42,912 nt of DNA, taken from Fervidifonticultor_A tertius (GTDB lineage: Bacteria; Sysuimicrobiota; Sysuimicrobiia; Sysuimicrobiales; Humicultoraceae). Shown here piece by piece: positions 30,481-39,772 of the stretch (the stretch's first letter is position 1; every line of letters starts with the position of its first letter). The notes under the pieces were generated by a model. The model made no database searches. It was not told the DNA's origin and saw only the letters and a program-made list of their open reading frames with translations. The stretch lies in assembly GCA_031459235.1 (NCBI GenBank), contig JAVKIY010000019.1, positions 1 to 42,912 of the forward strand, given 5' to 3'. The position numbers were made by a program, and so were the translations under genes.

Positions 30481-31601
30481 CACGGTCCGCTCAGGTTGAC
30501 GCCGATCAGGCGCCCGACGCCGAACGTCACGGCCGCGGCTGCCAGGCCGAAGAGCAACTGACGCCCACCGGAGCGCAGTACCGGACGCCCGGTGAAGAGG
30601 GTGATGCCGCCGCCGATAGCAAACAGACCGAGCGCGCTCGCGACCAGGCTGGCGACAACGGCGGGCGCGCCCTGGGTGAAGACGTAGGGTAGGACCGGGA
30701 TGGCCGCACCACCGGCGAACAGCAGGAAGGACGCGAGCGCCGCCTCCCACGCCGAACCACCAAGCGCTTCGGGATCGACCCCCAGCTCCTCCCGGGTCAG
30801 CGCGTCGAGCGCCGCCGCACGGTCGCCCAGGAGCTGGCCGGCCAGCGCGCGCGCTTGCGGCTCGGCGATGCCGCGCGCCTGGTAGATGAGCGTCAGTTCC
30901 TCCAGTTCCTCGTCCGGCGCGGTCTCGATCTCGCGCCGCTCGATCTCGATCTGGTGGTGGTAGAGTTCGCGCGAGCTCTGGACCGACAGCCACTCGCCAA
31001 GGGCCATCGAGCATCCCCCTGCCAGCAGCCCGGCCAGCCCCGTGATGAGGATCGTGCGGCCCGGGAGCTCCGCCCCGGCCACGCCCATGACCAGGCTGAG
31101 GACGGAGACGAGCCCGTCGTTCGCGCCCAGCACCGCGGCCCGGAGTGCGTTGCCGCTGGACGCGCGGTGTCGACCCTCGAGCTTTGCGAGCGCCGGGCCT
31201 TCGAGGCCACCGGTGCTGTCTTCGGTGATCGCGCGAAGCAGGCGTGCGTGCGAGCGCTCCTGCGCGGCCATCTGCACGCCGGGCCCGGTCGAGGCGCGAT
31301 ACGCACCGCCCTGCACGTCTTCAACGGCTGCAATGCTGGGGAGCACCAGCGCGGGGCCGAAGCGCCGCGCCAGCCCGATTAGTACGCGCGTCCGCCATCT
31401 GGGGCGGAAGGTGGGGAGGCGCACACCGGCCTCGGCCGCCGCCTCGGCCCACGTCGCGGCATGGCGGCGCTCCGCTTGCGCGAGCCGCCGGTAGACCTCG
31501 GCCAGCCGGGTGTTGGTCTCAAGATCCGACAGCGCGTCGTACAGCGTAGCGCTGTCGAGCTCGTCGCGCCAGGCGGCCAGGAGGTTCGCGGCCTCTGTCA
31601 C
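30480..31601 (-). CDS. Ferritin-like / VIT1-CCC1 membrane iron or manganese transporter
   Basis: This 373-residue fusion has an N-terminal rubrerythrin-type helical domain (about 1-140; metal-ligand pattern in ELDSATLYDAL, ETNTRL, AERRHAATWAE and AAQERSHARLL). A C-terminal VIT1/CCC1 membrane domain follows (LRAAVLGANDGLVSVLSLVMGVAGA, CSMALGEWLSVQSSRELYHHQIEIERREIE) with about five helices. The layout matches MbfA, which exports iron using its ferritin-like domain. Metals could be Fe or Mn. It overlaps the PIG-L start and begins seven bases after the M55 peptidase gene stop. Confidence 0.9.
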   Translation of the reverse strand: MTEAANLLAAWRDELDSATLYDALSDLETNTRLAEVYRRLAQAERRHAATWAEAAAEAGVRLPTFRPRWRTRVLIGLARRFGPALVLPSIAAVEDVQGGAYRASTGPGVQMAAQERSHARLLRAITEDSTGGLEGPALAKLEGRHRASSGNALRAAVLGANDGLVSVLSLVMGVAGAELPGRTILITGLAGLLAGGCSMALGEWLSVQSSRELYHHQIEIERREIETAPDEELEELTLIYQARGIAEPQARALAGQLLGDRAAALDALTREELGVDPEALGGSAWEAALASFLLFAGGAAIPVLPYVFTQGAPAVVASLVASALGLFAIGGGITLFTGRPVLRSGGRQLLFGLAAAAVTFGVGRLIGVNLSGP

Positions 31602-31608
31602 GGCTCGG

Positions 31609-32448
31609 TCAAAGGATGCCTTCAGACGACGCCATGCCGACGATCAGGCAGCCCCACGCGAGCTTGAACGCCCGCACGTAATCGCCGTCGGTGACCGCGA
31701 TTGTCCGCGGTCCGCGGCGCTCGACTCCGGGGAATAGCGTCGCCATGCGCGCGGGCGCGGTGCGCTTGAAGTCCACCTCGATCGTCACGGGCAGCGCCGG
31801 TCGGTAGGGCGCGATCGTGCCCGCGGCCACCGCCCGCACCGCCTGCGCGGCGCGGTCGCGGATGAGCGCGTGCGCGCGCTCGGGGCTCAGGCTGAGACCC
31901 ACGAAGCGGTCGATCGCGTCCTTCACCGGCGCGGTCAGCACGCCCGGCAGACGGCGCTCGGCGTCCGCGCAGACCGCGCTGTCGCCGGTGACCAGCGCCA
32001 CCGGCACGCCGAACGCGCCCGCCAGGCCCGCGTTGACCACGGCCTCGTCGGCGGGCTCGCCGTTCACCCGCACCTCGTAGACGATGCGGCCGATGAACGT
32101 GTGGTTCAGGATGCCATCGCCCCCGCCCTCGCGCTGGTGGTAGCCGACGAAGAAGGCGGCGTCGAAGCCGCCGTCGATGCCCTCCATTTGACCGAGCAGC
32201 TTGTTGCTGCCGCTCATCAGCCGCGCGGCCGGATGGAGCTCCTCGATGAGCACGTTGGTCATGGGCCCGTGGCCGTCGCTGACGACCACCTCGGCGGCGC
32301 CCCCGGCGAGCGCGCCTTCGATGGCGGCGTTGGTGTCCCGGGTCATCAGGCGGCGGAACCGCTCGTAGTCCTTCTCGGTGCTCTGCACGTGCTTGCCCGC
32401 CGCGACGCCGGTGATGCCTTCCATGTCCACCGAGAGATAGATGCGCAT
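31609..32448 (-). CDS. M55 family D-aminopeptidase (DppA type)
   Basis: This 279-residue zinc enzyme has the DppA hallmarks SVDMEGITGV, VSDGHGPMTN, GYHQREGG, LNHTFIG and ALVTGDSAVCADAE. It would hydrolyse D-amino-acid-containing peptides such as D-Ala-D-Ala from wall turnover. Start ATG 32448; no strong ribosome site is seen. The cyclic-nucleotide-domain gene ends eight bases upstream. Confidence 0.92.
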   Translation of the reverse strand: MRIYLSVDMEGITGVAAGKHVQSTEKDYERFRRLMTRDTNAAIEGALAGGAAEVVVSDGHGPMTNVLIEELHPAARLMSGSNKLLGQMEGIDGGFDAAFFVGYHQREGGGDGILNHTFIGRIVYEVRVNGEPADEAVVNAGLAGAFGVPVALVTGDSAVCADAERRLPGVLTAPVKDAIDRFVGLSLSPERAHALIRDRAAQAVRAVAAGTIAPYRPALPVTIEVDFKRTAPARMATLFPGVERRGPRTIAVTDGDYVRAFKLAWGCLIVGMASSEGIL

Positions 32449-32456
32449 GTGCGCGG

Positions 32457-32891
32457 TTAGGCGGTCGGTGCGCCCTCGGCCTCCCGCAGACGCCGGGAGA
32501 GGGTGCGCATGATCTTGCCACCGAGCTGCGGCGCCGCGGCCAGCAGCGACCAGAACTCCCGGTGCCCCACGACGAGCAGCCGCATCGGCGTGCGGGCTTC
32601 CACGGTCGCGGAGCGGGGCCCGCCGTCTATCAGGCTCATCTCACCGAAAAACTCGCCCGGTCCCAGCCGCGTCGCGCGGCCGTTGCGGAGACGCACCTGC
32701 GCCTGGCCGTCCACGATGATGAACAGCTCGTGCCCAGTCTCGCCCGCCACCGCCAGGCGCCGGCCCGCGGCCACCTCGATTTCGTCGGCCAGTCCGGCGA
32801 TCTGCTCGAGTTGCCGCTGCGAGAGCCCGTCGAACAGTGGGACCCTGCGGAGCAGGTCGACCTTGCCGGACTTCGAGCGCCACAACGGCAC
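32457..32891 (-). CDS. Cyclic-nucleotide-binding domain protein
   Basis: This 144-residue protein consists of one cNMP-binding (Crp-like) beta roll: LLRRVPLFDGLSQRQLEQIA, ELFIIVDGQAQVRLRNG, LGPGEFFGEMSLIDGGPRSATVEA (the phosphate-binding cassette with GE and R). There is no DNA-binding domain, so it is a stand-alone sensor or partner subunit. GTG 32891 has GGAGG at eight bases; GTG 32900 touches that site and is less likely. Confidence 0.85.
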   Translation of the reverse strand: MPLWRSKSGKVDLLRRVPLFDGLSQRQLEQIAGLADEIEVAAGRRLAVAGETGHELFIIVDGQAQVRLRNGRATRLGPGEFFGEMSLIDGGPRSATVEARTPMRLLVVGHREFWSLLAAAPQLGGKIMRTLSRRLREAEGAPTA

Positions 32892-32960
32892 GCCACTCAC
32901 CTCCAGCCGGACTGCGGGTTGATTCCTGCTGGTCCGGCGCGTTCCTGCCCTGCCAGCCGC

Positions 32961-33131
32961 TCAGGTCAGCCAGTACGTCACGACACAGTGGACGATGTCG
33001 TCGGCCGTCTGGCTGGGCCGTTCCCCGGTGCCCAGCGGTCGGCACTCGCCGATCGGCGGCGGCGCGCCGGCGGCCGGGGCGAGCGCGACGGTGACGATCA
33101 GGACCAGCGACCCCGCAAGCCAGGTGCGCAT
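32961..33131 (-). CDS. 56-residue secreted protein
   Basis: ATG 33131 with GAGGTGAAC upstream opens a 56-residue frame. It starts with a signal peptide (MRTWLAGSLVLIVTVALAPAAGA) and leaves a mature part of about 33 residues with two Cys (GECRP ... DIVHCVVTY) that could form a disulfide. The family is unknown. It follows the TIM-barrel gene by four bases on the same strand. Confidence 0.6.
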   Translation of the reverse strand: MRTWLAGSLVLIVTVALAPAAGAPPPIGECRPLGTGERPSQTADDIVHCVVTYWLT

Positions 33132-33135
33132 GCGT

Positions 33136-34005
33136 TCACCTCGAGCGCGTCGTTCGGCTCCGGCTGCCGCTTCCGCGAAGGCGGCCGCCGGTCCTGCGCA
33201 GCCGCGCCAGCGACTCGACCAGGTAGGCGTCCAGCACCGCGGCCGAGCCGGCGTCCTTGATCGACCGGAACGGGTCGGGCCCCGGCGGCGTGACCTCGAG
33301 CACCGCGGCCCCGCGATAGCCGACGGCGCGCACCGCGGAGGCGACCGCGTCGAGATCCAGGTGCCCGCGGCCCAGCGCCTGTCGGTTGGTGTCGGCCAGG
33401 TGCAGGTGCCACAGCGCCGCGCCGGCGCGGCGGATCGCGCCGGCGACGTCGGGCTCCTCGATATTCGCGTGGAATGCGTCCACCGTCATCCCGACCCAGG
33501 GCGAGCCGACGTCGGCAAGGTAGGCCAGGGCGTCGGCCACCGTGGTGACCAGGTACGCCTCGTACCGGTTGAGCGGCTCGACGGCGATGCGCACGCCCAG
33601 GCGCTGCGCGTCGGAGGCCGCCTCGCGCATCCCGTCGACGGACCAGCGCCACTCGTCGTCGCGCGCGGCCGCGGGCGCCAGCCGGGTCTCGCCGGAGGGG
33701 AGCATCTGCACGAGCGGCACGCCGACCTCGGCCGCGAACCGCAGGCAGTCGCGGAGGTAGCCCACCGCCAGCCGGCGCACGTCAGGGTCGGGGTTGGCCA
33801 GGTCGCGCGGCGTCTGCGGGTACATGCACGACGCGGTCAGCGCCACCGGCCTGAGGCCCGCGGCCGCCAGCCATCGGCGCACGTCCGCGGCCGGCCAGCG
33901 GTCCGGTTCGCCAGGTAGCTCGACCGCCCGGTAGCCCGCGGCCGCGATGCGGCGCAGCGTGTCGTCCAGCGGCGCGTCGCCGTAGATCCACGCGCAGACC
34001 CCCAC
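33136..34005 (-). CDS. Sugar phosphate isomerase/epimerase-like TIM barrel
   Basis: This 289-residue protein of the xylose isomerase-like superfamily has GYRAVELPGEP, IAVEPLNRYEAYLV (metal Glu), GMTVDAFHANIEEPD (metal Asp/His), LWHLHLADTNRQALGRGHLD and AVLEVTPPG. Such enzymes interconvert keto sugars or act on inositol-like compounds; the substrate is not clear. I choose GTG 34005 because TGAGGA lies seven bases upstream; a GTG at 34041 would overlap the previous gene more deeply. Confidence 0.85.
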   Translation of the reverse strand: MGVCAWIYGDAPLDDTLRRIAAAGYRAVELPGEPDRWPAADVRRWLAAAGLRPVALTASCMYPQTPRDLANPDPDVRRLAVGYLRDCLRFAAEVGVPLVQMLPSGETRLAPAAARDDEWRWSVDGMREAASDAQRLGVRIAVEPLNRYEAYLVTTVADALAYLADVGSPWVGMTVDAFHANIEEPDVAGAIRRAGAALWHLHLADTNRQALGRGHLDLDAVASAVRAVGYRGAAVLEVTPPGPDPFRSIKDAGSAAVLDAYLVESLARLRRTGGRLRGSGSRSRTTRSR

Positions 34006-34015
34006 CGGCAGGTCC

Positions 34016-34876
34016 TCAGGCCATGACGTTGCGCGCGACACGCTCCATGTACCTCCGGCCGGCGGGGCTCAGCCCGTTGTACGCCCAGACCGCGCGCAGC
34101 CACGAGCACGGCTCCTGGGTCGCCTCGCTGTAGGTGACGGGGTCGAAGTGCCTGCCGCGCAGACAGGCCCGGCAGTCGTAGGCCGGCGCCTCGCGCGACG
34201 GGTACGAGCAGGGGTGGCGCCGGGAGAACGCCTGGAACTTGTGGCGGAAGAGGGCGATCGCGGTGCGAACGTTGGCGGCCACCGACGTGATGTAGGCCGG
34301 CATGGGCCGCGGGAGCGCCGGCTCGTTGGCGGGCGTGTACTGCGCGAGCCCCCAGCCGCGCGAGCGCACCCACGGTTCGCTGGAGGCCGCGGGCGTGAAG
34401 GTCACGGTTTGCGAGTAGCTCGCTCCGCGCCAGTCCACCCCGTACTTCACGTACCCCAGCGCGTCGAAGTGGTTCGCGCCGCTCTCGACCGCCAGCACCT
34501 CCCACAGGAGCGGAGCGGGAAACGGCGCGCGGGCGGCCTCGCGGGCAAGGAACGCGCGCACGTCGAGGTCGGCGTCGGCGACCTGCGCCCGCGCGGGCAC
34601 GAGCCAGGGGTCCTGCCCGCCCAGTCGCTCACCCGCGAGCAGCGCTGCTAGACCACGGGCGAAGGTTCGGGTGATGCGACCGCTCGCGCGCAGGCTGGGC
34701 CCCTCGCCGGCGACCGGGGCGTACCCTAGGTCGCGGCGGCCGAAACCGTGCACCGCGATCAGGTCGTACTTGCACGCCAGCACCGCGCCCAGCGTGTTCG
34801 GACCGTAGTCCCCGTCGAGCGCGAACCGGGCCCCGTAGTATCCGAGCCGCCGCAGCGCGCGCTGCAGGGCCAGCAC
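34016..34876 (-). CDS. Peptidoglycan-binding / lytic-transglycosylase-like protein
   Basis: Residues 1-35 resemble a PG_binding_1 repeat (LALQRALRRLGYYG ... DGDYGPNTLGAVLA). The rest has a lysozyme-like pattern: EVLAVESGANHFD (candidate catalytic Glu), SRGWGLAQYTPAN and AVWAYNGLSPAGRRYMERV, comparable to SLT motifs. A CRAC pair lies near 230. The first ATG/GTG/TTG is GTG 34876, but the binding repeat appears to begin upstream (RLLDSAGAGPGDRGPV), where only CTG codons at 34918/34921 could start. No signal peptide is visible. Confidence 0.65.
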   Translation of the reverse strand: MLALQRALRRLGYYGARFALDGDYGPNTLGAVLACKYDLIAVHGFGRRDLGYAPVAGEGPSLRASGRITRTFARGLAALLAGERLGGQDPWLVPARAQVADADLDVRAFLAREAARAPFPAPLLWEVLAVESGANHFDALGYVKYGVDWRGASYSQTVTFTPAASSEPWVRSRGWGLAQYTPANEPALPRPMPAYITSVAANVRTAIALFRHKFQAFSRRHPCSYPSREAPAYDCRACLRGRHFDPVTYSEATQEPCSWLRAVWAYNGLSPAGRRYMERVARNVMA

Positions 34877-34949
34877 GACCGGCCCGCGGTCACCGGGGCC
34901 GGCGCCGGCGCTGTCCAGCAGGCGCGCGGTCGGGGCCCGGCGGCGCGCG

Positions 34950-35510
34950 TCAGTCGCCGTGGAGGGCCCGGAGCCGCGGCGAGAGCCGCAGCATCAACTG
35001 CACGCGCTCGACCTCGGTCACCCAGTCGTCGGTCACCGCGGCGACGTAGCCGTCGGCGGGCGGCACGATGCCGGTCGTGCAGGCCGCCCCGAGCCGTTCC
35101 TGCGCCATCCGCCGGTACATGGAGATCGTCCGGTCGCCGTAGCGCCCGCACTCCTGGAAGTCCTCGCTGAGGAACACGACCACGGGGACGCGCCGGCCCG
35201 CGTTGAGCATCAGCGCGTCCTGCACCGCGGCATGCGCGTCGCGGTCCACGAAGCGCAGCGCCACGGCCGGCGATGCTTCGGCCAGATGCTGCAGCACCGG
35301 ACCCTGGAGCACGCAGTCACCGCACCAGGCGCCGGCGACGCAGAGCAGGTGCATGCGGCGGGTGAAGCTCGCGAGCAAGCCGCGCTGGGCGTCGGTGAGG
35401 GCGACCTGGTCATAGATGCGTTGCCACCGCTCCTGATGCCGCGGCTCGCCGTGCCGGGCCAGGAACTCCCCGTAGGGCAGCGCCTGCGTCCACGTCTCGC
35501 TCCAGTTCAT
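34950..35510 (-). CDS. Thioredoxin-fold protein with CGDC active site
   Basis: This 186-residue cytoplasmic protein has the redox motif GAWCGDCVLQGPVLQHLAE, RRVPVVVFLSED (cis-Pro loop) and long helical flanks (MNWSETWTQALPYGEFLARHG at the start). It belongs to the thioredoxin-like group with an N-terminal extension and CGDC site. It would reduce or oxidise cytosolic disulfides. It starts 34 bases from the divergent hypothetical gene. Confidence 0.88.
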   Translation of the reverse strand: MNWSETWTQALPYGEFLARHGEPRHQERWQRIYDQVALTDAQRGLLASFTRRMHLLCVAGAWCGDCVLQGPVLQHLAEASPAVALRFVDRDAHAAVQDALMLNAGRRVPVVVFLSEDFQECGRYGDRTISMYRRMAQERLGAACTTGIVPPADGYVAAVTDDWVTEVERVQLMLRLSPRLRALHGD

Positions 35511-35521
35511 CTCTCACTTCT

Positions 35522-35541
35522 CAATACGGTACAATACGTAA
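35522..35541. promoter_or_regulatory. Tandem 10-base repeat with -10 element between divergent genes
   Basis: CAATACGGTA and CAATACGTAA are adjacent 10-base direct repeats, one helical turn apart. TACAAT (35530-35535, plus) is a good -10 that would start RNA only two or three bases before the ATG at 35545, giving a nearly leaderless mRNA. The repeats may bind a regulator or recruit polymerase for both genes. Confidence 0.45.
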
Positions 35542-35544
35542 CCG

Positions 35545-35811
35545 ATGACGCTCTCCGCGGCCGAGGCCTACCGGCGCCTGGCGGACGCCGCCCGCGCCGT
35601 CGATCCCGCGCTCACCGTCGACCGACCGTCGGTGCACTGGCGGGAGGCGCCGCTGCCCGGTGTCTCCTACGGTCTCGTCCTTCAGGGCGCACGCGCCGTG
35701 CTCTTCATGCCCGAGCCCGACATCGCCGGGCCGGGCTGGGAGGACCGCCTGCCCGCACGGATGGAGGCCGCGCACCGCTACCTGCGCGTCTTCCCCCGTC
35801 CTGCGCGCTGA
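35545..35811 (+). CDS. Hypothetical small protein
   Basis: This 88-residue soluble protein begins MTLSAAEAYRRLADAARAVDP. It has a beta-like middle (VSYGLVLQGARAVLFMPEP) and an Arg/Pro tail. The family is not recognised. There is no ribosome site, but a TACAAT -10 just upstream suits leaderless translation. The MBL hydrolase gene starts 12 bases after its stop, so they are probably co-transcribed. Confidence 0.6.
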   Translation: MTLSAAEAYRRLADAARAVDPALTVDRPSVHWREAPLPGVSYGLVLQGARAVLFMPEPDIAGPGWEDRLPARMEAAHRYLRVFPRPAR

Positions 35812-35823
35812 TCTATTCCCGCG

Positions 35824-36468
35824 ATGATCGTCGAGACCCTCCAGCTAGGCCCGGTCGGCACCAACGGCTTCATCGTCGGCGACGACGGTACGGGCGAAGC
35901 CGCGGTGATCGACCCGGGCGGCGATGCCCCGCGAGTCCTGGCCGCGCTCGAGCGCCGGCACCTGCGCCCCGTGGCGATCGTGGCCACGCACGCGCACTTC
36001 GACCACGTCGGCGCGGTCCGCGACCTGGTCGGCGCCACCGGCGCGCCGTTCCTCGCCGGCGAGCACGAGCGGCCGGCCCTGGAGGTGGCGGCGGAGCGGG
36101 CGATGCTGCTCTTCGGGATCGCGATCCCGCCGCCCCCGCCGCCCGACCGCCTGCTGCGCGCGGGCGACGTGCTGACGGTCGGCGGCCTGCGTTTCGCGGT
36201 GGTGCACACGCCGGGCCACAGCCCGGGCCACATCTGCCTGATCGGCGAGGGGGTCGCCTTCGTCGGCGACGTCGTGTTCCAGGGCAGCATCGGTCGGACC
36301 GACCTGCCCGGTGGCGACCTGGACGCGCTGCTCCGGTCGATCGCGATGCACATCCTGCCGCTGCCTGACGAGACGGTGCTCTACAACGGCCACGGGCCGG
36401 CGACCACGGTCGGCCGCGAGCGCCGCACGAACCCGTTTCTGGCCGGCCTGGCGCCGGCGGCCGGATAG
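35824..36468 (+). CDS. Metallo-beta-lactamase-fold hydrolase (glyoxalase II-like)
   Basis: This 214-residue zinc hydrolase has the motif THAHFDHVGAV, TPGHSPGHICLIGEGVAFVGDVVFQGSIGRTDL and a C-terminal NGHGPATTVGRER. This is the compact YcbL/glyoxalase II-like form that cleaves thioesters such as S-lactoyl-thiols. It belongs to a run of closely spaced plus-strand genes. Confidence 0.92.
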   Translation: MIVETLQLGPVGTNGFIVGDDGTGEAAVIDPGGDAPRVLAALERRHLRPVAIVATHAHFDHVGAVRDLVGATGAPFLAGEHERPALEVAAERAMLLFGIAIPPPPPPDRLLRAGDVLTVGGLRFAVVHTPGHSPGHICLIGEGVAFVGDVVFQGSIGRTDLPGGDLDALLRSIAMHILPLPDETVLYNGHGPATTVGRERRTNPFLAGLAPAAG

Positions 36469-36482
36469 GCCCCGGCCGCGCC

Positions 36483-37205
36483 GTGTTCCATCTCGCCGAC
36501 GGCGAGGGTCTGGTGTTCCTGCACGGGGCCGGCGGCACCCCCCTGGTCTGGCAGCCGCAGCTCCTCGCGTTCCCGCGCGCCCGGGCCCCGGAGCTTCCCG
36601 GCCGCGCCGGCGGCGCTCCCGAGGGCGTCGACGGCTACCTCGACGCCCTTCGCGCGGCCCTGCCGCCTGCCGCGCGCGTCGTGGCCGGGCACTCGCTGGG
36701 CGGTGCGATCGCCCTGCGGTGGGCGCTGCGGTTCCCCGAGGAGGTGCGCGGGCTGATCGTCCTCGGCGCGAGCGGCAAGATGCGCGTCACCCCGGCGTGG
36801 CTCGACGGCATCGCGCGGGGGGACCCGGAGGCGGTGGAGGCGTTTGGCGCGTGCTGGTTCGGCCCTTCGGCGGATGTGCGGCTGCGCGAGAAGTCGCTGG
36901 CCCTGCTGCGGGCGACACCCCGCGAGGTCCTGCTCGCCGACCTGCGGGCGGCCGACGCCTTCGACGTGCGCGAGGAGCTGGGCCGCGTGTGCGCGCCGGC
37001 CCTGGTCATCGTCGGCGCCGCGGACCGGCTGGTCCCGGTAGAGCGCGCACGGGCGCTCTCGGACGCGCTGCCGGCCGCCGAGCTCGTCGTGATCGAGGGC
37101 GCCGGGCACATGGTGATGCTGGAGCGGCCGCGCGAGACCACGGCGGCGATCCGCGTGTGGCTCGCGCGTCTCGTCGCGCCCGGCGTCGAGGAGGCGGAGG
37201 CATGA
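36483..37205 (+). CDS. Alpha/beta-hydrolase
   Basis: This 240-residue hydrolase has the oxyanion segment LVFLHGAGGTPLVW, nucleophile Ser in GHSLGG, Asp in GAADRLVPVERA and His in GAGHMVMLERP. The specificity is not evident. GTG start at 36483; the stop overlaps the pxpA start (ATGA). Confidence 0.92.
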   Translation: MFHLADGEGLVFLHGAGGTPLVWQPQLLAFPRARAPELPGRAGGAPEGVDGYLDALRAALPPAARVVAGHSLGGAIALRWALRFPEEVRGLIVLGASGKMRVTPAWLDGIARGDPEAVEAFGACWFGPSADVRLREKSLALLRATPREVLLADLRAADAFDVREELGRVCAPALVIVGAADRLVPVERARALSDALPAAELVVIEGAGHMVMLERPRETTAAIRVWLARLVAPGVEEAEA

Positions 37206-37969
37206 CCGCGTGGATCGACCTGAACGCCGACGGCGGCGAGGGCTTCGGCGCCTATGAGATCGGCGACGACGCCGCGCTGCTGCGGGTCGTCTCGTCGATC
37301 AACGTCGCTTGCGGCTTCCACGGCGGCGACCCGCCGACCATCCGCCGCACCGTGCGCGCGGCCGCGGCGGCGGGCGTCGCCGTGGGCGCGCACCCGGGAT
37401 TCCCGGACCTCCAGGGGTTCGGCCGGCGGCCGATGCAGATCGCACCGGCGGACCTGGCGGCGATGCTCGTCTACCAGATCGGCGCGGTGGCGGCGCTCGC
37501 GTCCGCCGAGGGCGTGCCGCTGCGGCACGTCAAGCCGCACGGCGCGCTCTACAACCTGGCGGTCGCCGACAACGCGCTGGCCGGCGCGATCGCCGAGGCG
37601 GTGGCAGCGTTCGGCGGTGTTGCGCTGTACGCGCCGCGCGGTTCGGCCATGGCCGCCGCGGCCGCCGCGCGCGGCGTGCCGGTGGCGTGCGAGGCGTTTC
37701 TCGACCGCGCCTACCGGCGGGACGGTACGCTGGTCTCGCGGGCCGAGGCGGGCGCGCTGATCACCGACCCGGCCGCGGCCGCCGCGCGCGCGGTGGAGGC
37801 GGTGAGGCTCGGCACCGTGACGACCGCCGACGGCGTCACCATCACCGTGCGGCCCCGGACGCTGTGCATCCACAGCGATACGCCCGGCGCGGCCCGCCTG
37901 GCCGCCGCGGCCCGGGCCGCGCTCGAGGCGGCCGGCGTCCGCGTGGGTCCCCCGCACGCGCACGGGTAG
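37202..37969 (+). CDS. pxpA: 5-oxoprolinase subunit PxpA (LamB/YcsF family)
   Basis: This 255-residue protein carries the family opening IDLNADGGEGFGAYEIGDDAAL, NVACGFHGGDPPTIRRTV, VGAHPGFPDLQGFGRRPM, HVKPHGALYN and CIHSDTPGA. With PxpB and PxpC it cleaves 5-oxoproline to glutamate using ATP. PxpB/C are not adjacent; an alpha/beta hydrolase precedes it and an ABC exporter follows. ATG 37202 overlaps the hydrolase stop. Confidence 0.95.
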   Translation: MTAWIDLNADGGEGFGAYEIGDDAALLRVVSSINVACGFHGGDPPTIRRTVRAAAAAGVAVGAHPGFPDLQGFGRRPMQIAPADLAAMLVYQIGAVAALASAEGVPLRHVKPHGALYNLAVADNALAGAIAEAVAAFGGVALYAPRGSAMAAAAAARGVPVACEAFLDRAYRRDGTLVSRAEAGALITDPAAAAARAVEAVRLGTVTTADGVTITVRPRTLCIHSDTPGAARLAAAARAALEAAGVRVGPPHAHG

Positions 37970-37988
37970 CGTTCTCCCGCGCGGCGGG

Positions 37989-37997
37989 TGCTATAAT
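37989..37997 (+). promoter_or_regulatory. Extended -10 promoter of the ABC exporter operon
   Basis: TGCTATAAT is a perfect extended -10. It lies 29 bases before the GTG at 38027, with GGAG six bases ahead of that start. No good -35 is present. Confidence 0.7.
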
Positions 37998-38026
37998 CTA
38001 CGGGTTCGTCGCCTGCGGAGCCTGTC

Positions 38027-39768
<1,742 letters not shown>

Positions 39769-39772
<4 letters not shown>

